Source of the DNA: Spirodela intermedia
Taxonomy: Eukaryota; Streptophyta; Magnoliopsida; Alismatales; Araceae
Length of the DNA: 64,000 nucleotides
Assembly (NCBI GenBank): GCA_902729315.2
Contig: LR746273.1
Span: 625,001 to 689,000, forward strand
Reading direction: 5' to 3'
Shown here: positions 45,971 through 57,388 of the stretch, piece after piece
How the letters are laid out: every line of letters begins with the position of its first letter
Numbering within the stretch: position 1 is the first letter of the stretch
Program-made: the position numbers and the translations under genes
Notes under the pieces: model-generated
What the model saw: only the letters and a program-made list of their open reading frames with translations
What the model was told of the DNA's origin: nothing
Database searches by the model: none

Positions 45971-46618
45971 ATGGCCTGCCGCCGCGTGCTTCTTCTTGTC
46001 CCCCTTTGCCTCCTCCTCCTGACGCCTCACCAAACCAGTGCTCTCTCTTCTTGCGGGGGGCCCTGCAAAACCCTGAACGACTGCAGTGGCCAGCTCATCT
46101 GTATCGGCGGCAAGTGTAACGATGGTCCCGAGGTCGGCACCCATATCTGCGGCGGCGGAGGAGGTGGAGGAGGAGGCGGTGGCGGAGGGTGCCCCCCATC
46201 GCAACCCCTCGTTTGTGGCAGCAAGTCGCATCCCACGTACAGTTGCTCGCCGCCAGTTACCTCCGCCACGAGAGCTATTCTGACCAACAACGACTTCAGC
46301 GAAGGTGGTGACGGCGGCGGCGCATCGTCTTGCGACGGTAAGTTTCACAGCAACTCCGAGAGAATCGTCGCGCTGTCCACCGGCTGGTTCAGCGGCGGCA
46401 GCCGGTGCAACAAGCTTATCCGCATCACCGCCGCCAACGGCAGGAGCACGATGGCGAAGGTCGTCGACGAATGCGACTCGCTGCACGGCTGCGACGCGGA
46501 GGACGCCTTCCAGCCGCCGTGCAAGAACAACATCGTCGACGGTTCGAACGCCGTCTGGAACGCTCTCGGTCTCAACATCGACGACGGCGAGGTGCCGGTC
46601 ACGTGGACAATGGCCTGA
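45971..46618 (+). CDS. Kiwellin (secreted cysteine-rich defence protein), copy 2
   Basis: This single-exon gene encodes 215 residues with the same layout as copy 1: a signal peptide to about residue 26, a kissper-like Cys module, a poly-glycine linker (about 46151-46189, thirteen Gly), and the kiwellin core ending PVTWTMA. All core cysteines and the [19 protein letters not shown] and VVDECDS motifs are kept. Differences from copy 1 cluster in the signal peptide and surface-type positions (for example E/G in the linker, D/S twice, W/L, P/A, H/D). Its promoter has a better TATA box and a repeated element, so it may be the more strongly expressed copy; this is inference. An in-frame ATG 63 bp upstream (45908) is rejected because it would bury the signal peptide. 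Confidence 0.93.
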   Translation: MACRRVLLLVPLCLLLLTPHQTSALSSCGGPCKTLNDCSGQLICIGGKCNDGPEVGTHICGGGGGGGGGGGGGCPPSQPLVCGSKSHPTYSCSPPVTSATRAILTNNDFSEGGDGGGASSCDGKFHSNSERIVALSTGWFSGGSRCNKLIRITAANGRSTMAKVVDECDSLHGCDAEDAFQPPCKNNIVDGSNAVWNALGLNIDDGEVPVTWTMA

Positions 46619-46940
46619 GTGCCGCCGTTGACTCCGTATGCTTACTTACCGTTCTTGTAGTTCTTCTCGCCGAAAGAACAAGAATGGCAATAATCTCGCG
46701 GTTCCTACCGAACCTATTAATGAATAAACGAATGTTACTAAAACACGTGGCTTCGTATGAGGGATGTCTCGGTTCCTGCATCGAATGATCATATACATTA
46801 GTAGTGATTGGGCCACCTTATTTTTCGACGGATTGACTGTAGCACGTTGAGTATACCCTCTTCGTGATTGATCGTACATTAATTCCAATGGCGGACGCCG
46901 AGTTGGCCAAAATAAATCGGCAATAAATTAATGAATAATA

Positions 46941-47204
46941 CTTAAAATAGAAAGGATGCGTCGGCGTCTCCAGCCTCGGCCTCCGAAAACATATCTGAGC
47001 GACGCCGCCCATATAAGAATCTACTTTTCTATCTTGACCGTGGTGCCTCATCATTTTGGACGAGGGGTAAATGTCAAGTGAATAATGTCATCATGGGACC
47101 CTCGAACAGTCATCGTGAGGTCAGCGGAGACCAAGACATTTTATGCCTGGGTCCGGGATTGCAGCAACAGCCTTGACAGCTTCTCAGCCACCCGCTTTAT
47201 CTTC
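46941..47204. other. Right edge of the gene island
   Basis: GC content falls and Athila LTR similarity starts at about 47205. No gene seen. Confidence 0.4.
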
Positions 47205-47498
47205 AGTCCCACTAAAACCAAAACTGATATTTTTTATCTGATTAAATTATTATTTTTCTACAAAATATTAGTCAACGATTAAGTTATCATAATCACTCAA
47301 TCATCACTTAAATTATCATCAATGTAATTCACAGAGCATTATTATTAACTAAAGAATAATTATGAATAAAAAAATCACAAATATATGAAGTAAATTATCT
47401 CTAATTGATCAACGAGTCAACCATCATTGAGAAAAGAATAATCTACTAAAAGACTAGTCACCATCTCTTAAGCATGTACAAAATACAATGAAGAGCCT
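47205..47498 (+). mobile_element. Athila LTR internal fragment
   Basis: It follows the LTR middle section (ACTAAAACCAAAACTGATATTT, then ATCTGATTAAAT, ATCATCAATGTAATTCACAGAGCATT, ending GAAGAGCC). It is cut off exactly where the chromovirus LTR begins, so it is the host of that insertion or was broken by it. Its continuation is not found in the window. Confidence 0.7.
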
Positions 47499-48740
47499 TG
47501 ATGGCGAGTGGGACCTGTCTCCCTCAGCTTAAGAGATATCGATAGTTCAAGTTCAGCCTGATCGACGGGTGAAGACGAAAGAGCTTGGTTTTCACTACAC
47601 AGCCTAGCCCTTTGGGACAATGACATTCCACCTCCAAGACGACAACAAGCTCAAGCTCACCCCTTATCTTTCTTTGTATTTTCACGTTGACTTGTCAGGC
47701 CTTGCGTTTGTATGTTAGCAGGCCTAATTCTATGTGTGTGTTGTTGTTTGTATCTCTCTTTCTTTAGAGTTTTATTGGGTCTCTCTTTTGAGGCCTAATT
47801 AAACCCCTAAGGGGGGGGGACCTATGCTTCTTTCCTTTTGGGCTTCTTTTGGGGGCTTATTTGCATCTTCATTTGAGGCCCACTTAAGCACCTACGAAAG
47901 CCCTCCTCTTTGTCCTTTTAGGAGAGCTTATTGGGTCTCTCTTTTAGAGGCCCAATAAACCTATTTTGTAACCTTTTGTGGCTTATGGGTTTGAGGGCTT
48001 CAAGTGGGCCCAGCTCCCCTTAGCCCACTTGTGGGCCCCATATAAGGGGAGGTAGGACCCCCCCTCAAGAGAGCATCATATTTTTGAGAAAAATTATCAT
48101 TGTGAGTTATCTTCCTTGTGACCTAGAATAGGGAGGGAAGGGAGAGGAAGGCCGTTGCCCAAGACCTTCGAGGACTTCGTTCCTTGTGACGCTGCTGCCC
48201 GAGGAGTCCCGCCGCCGCCTGAGACCATTGCCGCCGCCGGTCGGCCATCTCATTGCTGCCCGAGAGTTCACCGCCGTCACCAGACAAAACGGTCGTGGTT
48301 GCCGCTGTAACCGCTGCCACCTCTGCTGGAACCCCATCACGCCGTCGTGACAAAAGAGTCTCACGTCGCCTCCCTACGAGCCCTCGCCGAGCACTCCTGG
48401 TTTTATTGCCACCTCTTCCTCCGGAACTCCGCCCTAAACTCGCCAGAGCCACCATCCGTTGCTCTGCCCAGTCGTTGGCCGTTTGCCGACGAACGCCTGC
48501 CTGCCACCGACGTCGGGAGAGACCTTGCTGCCATGCCGACGAGCCAGATCCAGTCCAAGCACCTCACAGGCCCCTGCTGGAGTTTCCCGACAATCCGTCG
48601 CCATCGCGCCATTTCCAGCGCCGCCTAGATTAGGAGGGCGCAACCCTCCCTTGTCGGCTGGACCGTCTCCTTCCTCTACTCTGCTTCCCGGCGCCACCAA
48701 AGAAGGCCGATCCTTCCGGCGACGGCTGGTTTGCCACCCA

Positions 48741-48920
48741 GCCGCTGACGTTCGGTATTCCTGCTGAAGCGCCGCTGACGCTCGGCCTACCTGCCGAAGT
48801 GCCGCTGACATTTGGCATTCCCGCCGAAGCGCCGCTGACGTTCGGCATTCCCGCTGAAGCGCCACTGACGTTCGGCCTTCCCGACGAAGCGCCGCTGACG
48901 CTCGGCAGTCCTGCCGAAGC
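48741..48920 (+). repeat. Six tandem 30-bp repeats inside the LTR
   Basis: Unit GCCGCTGACGTTCGGCATTC plus CCGCCGAAGC, exactly 30 bp, at 48741, 48771, 48801, 48831, 48861 and 48891, without indels. Because 30 is a multiple of three, every frame yields a ten-residue repeat (for example APLTFGIPAE on the plus strand). The copies differ by substitutions only. Confidence 0.93.
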
Positions 48921-49003
48921 GCCTCCACTGCGCGCGCCCCGTGTGCCCACCCGGCACCGCCGCCCACGTGCCCTAAGGCTGCTGCGCGGCTTGCCGCGCG
49001 TGC

Positions 49004-49079
49004 CCGCTAGCGTGCCCTTCGGCCCACCAGTGGGCCCTCACCTGCTAGCGTGCCCTTCGGCCCACTAGTGGGCCCACGC
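49004..49079 (+). repeat. Two tandem 38-bp repeats inside the LTR
   Basis: CGCTAGCGTGCCCTTCGGCC and the following CCCACTAGTGGGCCC-type block occur twice, offset by 38 bp (GCTAG at 49006 and 49044). Confidence 0.85.
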
Positions 49080-49577
49080 CCATGCTGACCGTGCCACGCC
49101 TTACGACGATGGCTACTGCGACTCTTGACCAGGACCAACTGTCGATGCTGAGCATCACTCTTCACCAGATGTCTCTGCCTTTGTCGAATCTCTACTCCAT
49201 CATGACTTGTTGGGCTACGCAGCCCCGAAGGTTGGCTCCGTACCCCTTCTTACTTAAGTTTAATTATCTTTCGAAGGGTTTTCTCGGCTTGTTCCCACAG
49301 CCATCAGGAGAACATAGACAGGATGGGATGGGTTATCAGGTTGTGACTTCTGACGCTGCGCCAGACTTATCACCATTTGTGAGCTGCAGCCCTAGGCTAC
49401 CTCACAATGACCGTTCTATCATCTATTTAGACGTGGATTGAGAGGACCAAGAGGTTATGTGGTCAGACCTAGAGTTTAGGGTTCATACATTCTTATCAGA
49501 TTGGTCTGACTGCCCCTTCTCAAGTCTTGAGTTTCATTGATCAGGTACAAGGATATTCACCCTATCTTGCATCAAAT

Positions 49578-49590
49578 TGGTATCAAAGCC
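49578..49590 (+). promoter_or_regulatory. Primer binding site (initiator tRNA-Met) of the chromovirus-like element
   Basis: TGGTATCAAAGCC, one mismatch from the usual TGGTATCAGAGCC, lies three bases after the LTR end. Confidence 0.75.
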
Positions 49591-49639
49591 AAGTTAGGTT
49601 ACCACCTAACCTCGGTCTCTTAAGGACGCTCACTGAGCT

Positions 49640-52600
49640 TCCATATCCCTAGTCGATCATTCATATAGGATTGCATTGGCATCTAGGCACCCATAGGTCT
49701 TAGCCATGGTAGAGACATGCTTAGCTAGAGCTCGAAGAGGTTCACCATTGTCACGGCACTCATGCGAGGTCTCAGATCCCCCCACTCTCCAAGTAGCTAG
49801 AGTGGACACGAGTCCACCATCTTTGTCGAAACTGACATATATGGTACCAGACCCCTCCCGACCCCAAGAGACTCTGAGCCCTATGTCAGCTAGAGAGACA
49901 TCAGGGTGGCCCCAGCCACCCGCAGCTATGAGCCGGCGAGTTTGGAAGGAATCCATGCCCTACTATCCACCGAAGAGTACTAGGGGTCGTGGTAGAGGTG
50001 GCTGCTGGCAACCTTCGCCCTGGTACCCTTCGAGGGATGGAGCGCGCTCCCTCCTAGATGATGTCATGTATAGCATGACTTAGGCTATTAAGTGTCTAGA
50101 GTGAGCTACCTTTGTAGCTATAGCTCATGGCCCACCGCCACCGGCTCCACCACCAGTCGCATATGCGGTCGCACCATTGACCACATCGCCTGTTACACAG
50201 GCATATCTAGAGCATTGCGCGCCCCGACGGCCTGTGAGCCCTTATAGTGATCTATATGATCACTAGTACCTTGATCACGATCATCGTTAAGGGAATCTTT
50301 GTTGCCGCGACGCACCTCGTCACGACAATGGCCACGATCAATTGGGTGGTCATTGGCCACAGGATACTTATGATCGCCGCGAGCTGGTCTACCTTGCACA
50401 TAGGGATGATCTCCCACGTTTGCCACCACCACCACCTTGACCCCACTATGAAGACTATTGACCCCATGGACGCGACCAAGGACATGATAGGAGAGACCTT
50501 CTGGGTTACAGAGCTGACCCTTCTTGATGAAAGGAGCTCGATCAACAAGTAGAGCATTAGCCACGAGATCGTGATGATTCCTACTGCGACTACCAGCGTG
50601 CTCTAGACCTTCACCGAGCACCCCAAGATGCCAACCAGGATCATTACCATGACCAAGGACATTACTCGAGTCCTCCCCATTGTGACTTTGGTGGTGACCA
50701 TAGAGCTGATCGATTGGATGATCGAGATCGGTGACTGACGTGACTCAGTCGTTCTATGTTAAATCACGCAAATATAAAATTTATAAAACTAGAAAATACA
50801 ATTTTTTGGATATTTAGAAGTATTTAAAAATAAGTATATCAATTATAATTCAATAAAAATTCCAAAAATAGCGATAATTTTCCAGGTCGATCACAAGGAT
50901 GTAATATAATATCTGGTAATTATTCAGAATTTTTCTCAATGAATACGATTTTCTTACGAATTTTATACTAGGAAATAAAAAGGAAATATATTTAAAATTC
51001 ATGAAAAAAAAGGAAATAAGGGTGCGGGTGTCAAGATGATGTCAGCGCCCGGCAAACGCGAATCATGTAAAAACAGAGTTCCGCCCGGCGATTTTTACGT
51101 AAGTGATTACAGACGACTTAATTAATCAAATTAAGATTTGTAAAAGCCGGAAGAATCGTAATTCAACGAAGTATAGTTTGGTAAATTAAAATCACACAAA
51201 GTATCACTAAATGAAGCGTAAATTAAATTGAAAGCAGGAAAACAGAGTTCTGGCATCGCGACGGCAATGCGTCGACGATGCACCAGAATCCTAAGCGTTC
51301 GGGAGGATCGTCGTGCAGTGTCCACGGCCTCGAAGACTCTCCTTGGACAAAGATGACGTGGGCAATCTCTAGATCTTCTCGCGAGGTCTAGAGATCAATG
51401 AAGTGGGTCGTCGAATTGTCTCCAGCGGCTGTCACCCAGCGGAGTGGAAAAACGGCGACTTTGCGGCTCTCCGGCGGCTGTCACCCGACGGAGAGGAGCT
51501 GGATGGAGGTGAGGCGCGTGTTAGGGAGCTTCATCCTCAGGTTCGCGCAGCAGGAGGAGGCTCTTCATCGCATCTGGTACGCTCTCAGGAGGTGGCGACT
51601 GGTCTCCCGGCGGATCGTCCTCTTCCCGACGACGGCTTGTTCGTCGATCAATCAGAGATGATTTACTCGATGGATTCGCGATCCTTTTATCGCGAATCGT
51701 TCAGCAATTTTAGTAGCAATGCTCTGCGAATCGCGTTGATGAGATTTTCGCCGATGATCTAGCGATTCTCGTTGCTTAATCCTTCACCGGCGATCTGCAG
51801 GAAAGTCGCGATAATCAGATAAAAATATATGAATTTTGACTCTAGGAAGATTCGAACCCGCGCCGGTCGCCCGCCTCTTCTGAGGAAGGTGTGACGCGGG
51901 TTTAGTCCCACATCAGTTGTAAGCCAATTTTTCGGGCGAACATATAGTAATGTTAGCTTTGTGAGCAAAGTCCCTTCTCTCACGTGTATGACCACTCCTT
52001 GCCCCATAGTCGGCTGGCCACCGGTGACGTAGAAGGGGAGTGGCGTACGCGTACGTACCCTGTCGGTCCCCAAGTCAATTTATTAACTCCTTGATTGCGC
52101 TTCCGACCCGCTCGCGGGCCCGGCTGGCCGGCAGGTCCCCTCATTTTTGTAATATTTTTATTTTTATTTCTTGTTCTTCATTTATCTCAAAAGTAAAACT
52201 GTAAAAATTGTATAAAATCACATAATTACCCAAAACTTCACGTTAATCAATTGAAAACCAAAAATCATTCTTTAACACAAATATAAGTCTATTTATCATG
52301 AGTTAAGGCTAAAACTATATTATTTACTAATTATTAACTCATGATAATGAAGACTTATCAGCGATGTGAGGATTAAGGGCCTACATACTGAAAAGTGTGC
52401 GCACTGATGTGGTAGTCTTTGACAGCTCCCATGAGCCTAAAGACTTCATAGATTGGGAGTCTATTATGAACTCCTATTTCTGGTGGTACCACATGGATGA
52501 TGATTTATGTGTGTAGTATGCAGAGATGAGACTTGGCAGACAAGCCAATATCTTTTTGGAAAATAAAAGCTACGTGGCACATCGATGAGGGCAGGCCATC

Positions 52601-53290
52601 ACATCATGGGTTGATATGGCATCACACTTGAGGAACAAATATGTTCTTTGATAGTATGAGTCGATGTTGTTCTTTAGTTGGTTAGACCTCTGATAGGGCA
52701 AGATGCCCATTTGAGATTACATTTAGGCTTTTGAGGACTGTCACATGAGTTGTCACTTTGTCAAGGACTCACGTGTGGTTTTGGGCATTTTCACCCACAT
52801 ACTTATTCCGCAGCTTCGGAACAAAGTTATGAAAAGTAACCCATTTGAAGTAGACAAGGCCTATTGGATAGTAGAGCATATGGAACGACCCGCTGAGGAC
52901 ACACTATTCACCCCACCTCCGATCACCACGAAGATTGCGTCCACGCAATCTCCACAGACATCAATGACAACATCGACGCATACTAGCGTAGGGAACAGAC
53001 GGACTACACCAGCGACATCAGGAGGGTCTGCACCACCCTCGCGCCGGCCATTAGCTGATGCATTTGACCATGCTATAGCCGCGTCCCAAGCCCATATCAC
53101 TTGTTTCAAGTGTAAGGATAAGGGGCACCGGATGAGCCAATGCCTATCTACAAATCTCTTTATAGAGATCGAAGAATTGGATAACGATTCACACGAAGAT
53201 GATGTCTCTGTAGGTGATGATGTCTACATTGTTGACAAGGGTTTGGTCGAGGAGTGTGATAACACTCTTGATTTGATTGACTACATCTAG
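49640..53290 (+). pseudogene. gag of the chromovirus-like element, interrupted by a solo LTR
   Basis: The N-terminal part (about 49640-50730) has a Pro/Arg/Asp-rich region. A reverse-oriented Athila LTR (50736-52360) then splits the gene. It resumes at 52370 with a capsid-like section (PKDFIDWESIMNSYFWWYHM) and continues to 53290. In the frame at 52745-53290 a CCHC zinc knuckle (CFKCKDKGHRMSQC, 53102-53143) is intact. Scattered stops, mostly TAG and TGA where Gln or Arg is expected, inactivate it. Confidence 0.75.
50736..52360 (-). mobile_element. Solo Athila LTR, reverse orientation, inside gypsy gag
   Basis: It is a complete LTR of about 1.6 kb: the left edge TGACGTGACTCAG is the inverse of the family end and the right edge GACTTATCA the inverse of the start. 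The flanks GTGAC (50731-50735) and GCGAT (52361-52365) agree at 3 of 5 bases, with both differences being transitions, so they are a plausible decayed target duplication. CpG sites are largely retained, so the insertion is younger than the left-flank LTRs. The conserved GGTTCGAAT motif appears inverted at about 51849. Frames at 51131-51762 are LTR shadows. Confidence 0.85.
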
Positions 53291-53499
53291 ATCCGGCCAA
53301 CCACTGTACCAGTAGTCGAGGCTGCCTCTCTCGCTGCCTCATTGACGAGCACTTCATTGAGGGGATTGGTCAGCATCACTGTCTAGCATCCATCTCGAGA
53401 CGTGGTTCCTACACTATAGCTAGACACTATGGCAGCTAGAGAGATCACCCTAGCACCGAGGACGACTATGCCCACATCTACGCCTACGACTGACAATTT

Positions 53500-53740
53500 C
53501 CTTCGTTGATCTTCTACATCTATGTGAAGATCAATAGACACACGTGCAAGGTGATCGTGGATAATGGCAGTTGCGTCAATGTTGTGTCACACCAAGTCTT
53601 GCAGAGGGCAAGGCTGAGTACTATCAGCCATCCAGCCCCTTACGACGTACCGTGGATAGACGCCACTGCACTACCATTCGTTGACACTGTTAGGTGCCAC
53701 TTAGGGTGAGCACCTATGATGAGCACACCTTGTGTGATGT
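53500..53740 (+). pseudogene. Retroviral-type aspartic protease of the chromovirus-like element
   Basis: In the frame 53506-53709 the active-site region reads VIVDNGSCVNVVS, the usual D(S/T)GS being DNGS here (53560-53571), followed by the hydrophobic strand. It lies between gag and RT as expected. The substituted residue would weaken activity. Confidence 0.7.
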
Positions 53741-54037
53741 CCTTCTGATGAAAAGCAGCGACATCATACTTGGACGGCCCTAGTTGTTTGACTATGACAT
53801 CCAACTTATATATCGAGATTGCTCTTTCATATATCGAGAGCAAACACTTGTTCTTTCATATATCAAGATTGCCGACTTGTTTGGTATCTGCATATCAACA
53901 ATCCCGTGCCAAAGCGTGACCCTAAGTCACGTATTGGGTTAATCGTGATGAAGGGACCTGCCTTTCAGCTTGAGATCACGTCAAACATAGATGGATCCTT
54001 GACGTGCTTTGCTCTCGCTTTGGATACGTGAGATTAC

Positions 54038-55392
54038 ATGACTCTTACCCTACCTTCTCTAGAAGTTGAGGGTATATTATTGGAGTACGCCGACGTACTC
54101 CCAGAGGAGCTTCTCAGAGAGCTGCCTCCATTGAGGCACATTCAACATGCTATCGACTTGGTTCCCAGAGCATCACTCCCAAACCTGCTGCACTATCGCA
54201 TGGAGCTGGCCAAGTACAAGGAGCTTAGTCGATAGGTACAAGAGCTTTTGGACAAGGGATTCATCTAGCCGAGCCTTAGTCCTTGTGCTGTGCCTGCATT
54301 ATTAGTGTCGAAGAAGGATGACACTTGGCACATGTGCTGTGACAGTCGAGTGATCAATAGGATAATGGTTAAATACTATTTTCCGATCCCATGATTACAA
54401 GACTTATTTGACATGATGACAAGAGCCACTATCTTTTTAAAAATAGATCTACACAGTGGTTATCATCAGGTCAGGATACACTTAGGGGACGAGTGGAAGA
54501 CTACCTTCAAGATCAAGGAGGGCTTATACGAGTGGAAGGTCATGCCATTTGGCCTCTCCAACATGCCCAGTATGTTCTAGAGGCTAATGAATGAGGTTTT
54601 ATGCTTGTTCATTGACAAGTTCATCGTAGTATACTTTGACGACATCTTGATCTACAACGGTACCCGAGACTCCCACCTTCAGCACTTACGACATGTGTTT
54701 GAGGCACTTCGACAAGAGAAGATTTATGCCCATCCTAAGAAGTGTAGTTTCTTCACATCTGAGGTTATGTTCTTTGATTTTGTCGTCTTTGAGCACGGAG
54801 TTTCTACAGACCCCTAAAAGGTCTGCGCGATAGTCACCTGGCCACGGCTAGGCAGCATGCATGGCATCCGGAGCTTCATTGAACTAGTGACATTCTACCT
54901 TCACTTCATTTAGGACTTTAGTTCCATCACCGCTCCACTTACTGATTGCCTCAAGAAGAAGACCTTCCTTTGGACCGAGGCAACTGAGCAGGCCTTCGAT
55001 CAAGTGAAGGCTCTTATCACTTAGGCACCGATACTTGGCCTACTCGACTTTGGCAAGGTATTTGAGGTCGCCTGTGACACCTCGGGCATCAGTATTGGGG
55101 GTGTCCTTAGCTAGGAAGGCCATCCCATAGAGTACTTCAGTGAGAAGTTGAATGATGTGAGGCTTAGATACTCTACTTACAATGATGAGTTCTATGCCGT
55201 CATTCAGGCTCTCAAACACTAGCGTCATTACCTCCTTTATAAGGAGTTTGTGCTCTTCTTGGACCATGAGGCCTTGAAGTATCTGCACTCTCAGTGGAAG
55301 CTGAGCGATCGACACGCACGATGGGTCGAGTACTTGTAGGACTTCACCTTCGTCCTTTGCCACAAGAAGGGGAAGGAGAACGTGATGGCAGA
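54038..55392 (+). pseudogene. Reverse transcriptase and RNase H of the chromovirus-like element
   Basis: One frame can be read for about 1.35 kb without a single frameshift, through RT ([21 protein letters not shown], active site YFDD at 54632-54643) and RNase H ([29 protein letters not shown]) to KKGKENVMAD, where the next LTR cuts it. It is broken by ten in-frame stops: eight TAG (54233, 54266, 54578, 54911, 55022, 55112, 55220, 55337), one TGA (54392) and one TAA (54815). The domain order and RT motifs fit chromoviruses of the Reina/Galadriel kind. No integrase or chromodomain is present because the insertion at 55393 ends it. Confidence 0.85.
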
Positions 55393-56449
55393 TGATAAGT
55401 CTTCATTATCATGATTTAATAATTAGTAAATAATATAATTTTAGCCTTAACTCATGATAAATAGACATATTTATGTTAAAGTGTGGAAAGTAGTTTTCAA
55501 TTGATTAATGTAATTTTTTTGATAATTATGTGATTTGACATGATTTTATATAATTTTTACAGTCTTACTTTTGAGATAAATAAAGAAAAATAAATAAAAA
55601 ATAAAAATAAGACAAAATGAAGGAGACCCACTGGCCAGCCAGGCTTGCAAACGGGTCGAAAGCTTAGTCAGGGAGTAGTCGTGAGCAAGGGCTCGAGTGA
55701 CTAGGACCGATAGGGGCACATGTGTGCCACTCTCCACGTCACCGGTGGCCAGCCGACTGTGGGGCAAAGAGTGGTCGTACACATGAGAGAAGGGACTTGC
55801 TTAGAAATGTAACATTAGTATATATTCACCTGAAAAATCAGCACACAACCGATATGGGACTAAACTCACATCACACCTTCTTCAAAAAGGGTAGGCAACC
55901 GGCACAGGTTCGAATCCTCTTAGAGCCAAAACTCTTTTTTTTTATCTAATTATCACTACTTTCCTATAGGTTGGTGAAGGATTAATCAACTAGAATCGCT
56001 AGATTATCGGCGAAAATCTCATCAACATGATTTGCGAAGTATTGTTACTAATATTGTTGAACGATTCACGATAAAAGGATCACGAATTCATCAAGTAAGG
56101 CATCTTTGATTGATTGACGAATAAGCCATCGTCAGGAAGAAGACAATCCTCCGGGAGACAAGTCGTCACCTCTTGAGAGCATACCAAACGCGATGAAGAG
56201 CCTCCTCTTACTGCACAGACCTGAGGATGAAGCTCCCTAACACGTGCTCCACCTCCATTCAGCTCCTCTCCATCAGGTGACAACCACTAAAGAGCCACAA
56301 AGTTGTCATTTTTCTACTCCACCGAGTGACAACTGCCGAAGACGATTCGATGACCCACTTCATTGATCTCTGAACTTTGCAAGGAGATCTAGAGATTACC
56401 CACGTGATCTTTGTCTAAAGAAAACTTTCAAGGCTGTGGACACTGCATG

Positions 56450-56454
56450 ACGAT
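56450..56454 (+). repeat. Left target-site duplication ACGAT
   Basis: ACGAT before the nested LTR, repeated exactly at 57384-57388. Confidence 0.88.
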
Positions 56455-57383
56455 TGATAAGCCTTCATTATCATGAGTTAATAATTAGTAAATAATATAG
56501 TTTTAGCCTTAACTCATGATAAATAGACTTATATTTATGTTAAAGAATGATTTTTGGTTTTCAATTGATTAACGTGAATTTTTAGATAATTATGTGATTT
56601 TATACGATTTTTACAGTCTTACTTTTGAGATAAATGAAGAACAAATAAAAATAAAAATATTGCAAAAATGGGGGGACCCGTTGGGTGACAGCCGCCGGAG
56701 ACAATTCGACGACCCACTTCATTGATCTCTAGACTTCACGAGAAGATCTAGAGATTGCCCACGTCGTCTTTGTCCAAGGAGAGCCTTCGAGGCCGTGGAC
56801 ACTGCACGACGACCCTCCCGAACGCTCAAGATTCCGGTGCATTGCCGACGCATTGCCGTCGCAACGCCGGAACTCTATTTTCCTGCTTTCAATTTAATTT
56901 ATGCTTTATTTGGTGATACTTTGTGTGATTTTAATTTACCAAACTATACTTCATTAAATTACGATTCTTCCGGCTTTTACAGATCTTAATTTGATTAGTT
57001 AAGTCGTCTGTAATCGCTTACGTAAGAATCGTTGGGCAGAACTTTGTTTCTGCCTGATTCGCGTTCGCCAGGCACTGACATCATCTTGATGCCCGTACCC
57101 TTATTTCCTTTTTTTTGTGAATTTTAAATATATTTCCTTTTTATTTCCTAGTATAAAATTTGTAAGAAAATCGTATTCATTGAGAAAAATTCTGAATAAT
57201 TACCAGATATTATATTACATCTCTATGATCCACCTAAAAAATTACTGCTATTTTTGGACTTTTTATTGAAGTATAATTGATATATTTATTTAGAAATACT
57301 TCTAAATATCTGAAAATTCATATTTTCTAGTTTTATAAATTTTCTATTTGCGTGATTTAATATACAACGACTGAGTCACATCA
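56455..57383 (+). mobile_element. Nested Athila solo LTR with internal deletion
   Basis: It starts TGATAAGCCTTC and ends GAGTCACATCA, flanked by perfect ACGAT. It is only 929 bp because the middle of the LTR is missing at about 56680, where GGGGGGACCCG joins TTGGGTGACAGCC. This copy fixes the LTR ends as TG...CA and the target duplication as 5 bp. Confidence 0.88.
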
Positions 57384-57388
57384 ACGAT
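57384..57388 (+). repeat. Right target-site duplication ACGAT
   Basis: Exact partner of 56450-56454. The host LTR continues with CCTCCTAAATGC. Confidence 0.88.

Larger units (their letters stand above)
45215..46940 (+). repeat. Kiwellin duplication unit, copy 2
   Basis: Partner of 40918-42475, longer by an insertion of about 330 bp between the distal promoter block (45290-45400) and the proximal block (from about 45733). Confidence 0.8.
47499..49574 (+). mobile_element. 5' LTR of a chromovirus-like Ty3/gypsy element
   Basis: It is bounded on the left by the broken Athila LTR (TGATGGCGAG) and on the right by TTGCATCA, three bases before the primer binding site. At about 2.08 kb it is a long LTR. 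It includes TCTTTTGAGGCC-type blocks repeated near 47780-47960, a TATA-like CCATATAAGGGGAGG at about 48039, and a very GC-rich segment at 48120-49080 that gives long frames on both strands. Those frames are compositional. No 3' LTR of this element is in the window. Confidence 0.65.

Noticed and set aside
51131-51762. Recurring 60-120 codon frames starting MDTARRSSRTL or MGRRIVSSGC
   Set aside because: They recur in every Athila LTR (56795, 58236, 58640, 63486). They are LTR sequence read by chance, not a gene family.
53560-55392. TAG read as glutamine (stop recoding)
   Set aside because: Only the transposon shows it; nearby host genes use normal stops, and protease and gag are also damaged. 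Deamination is simpler.
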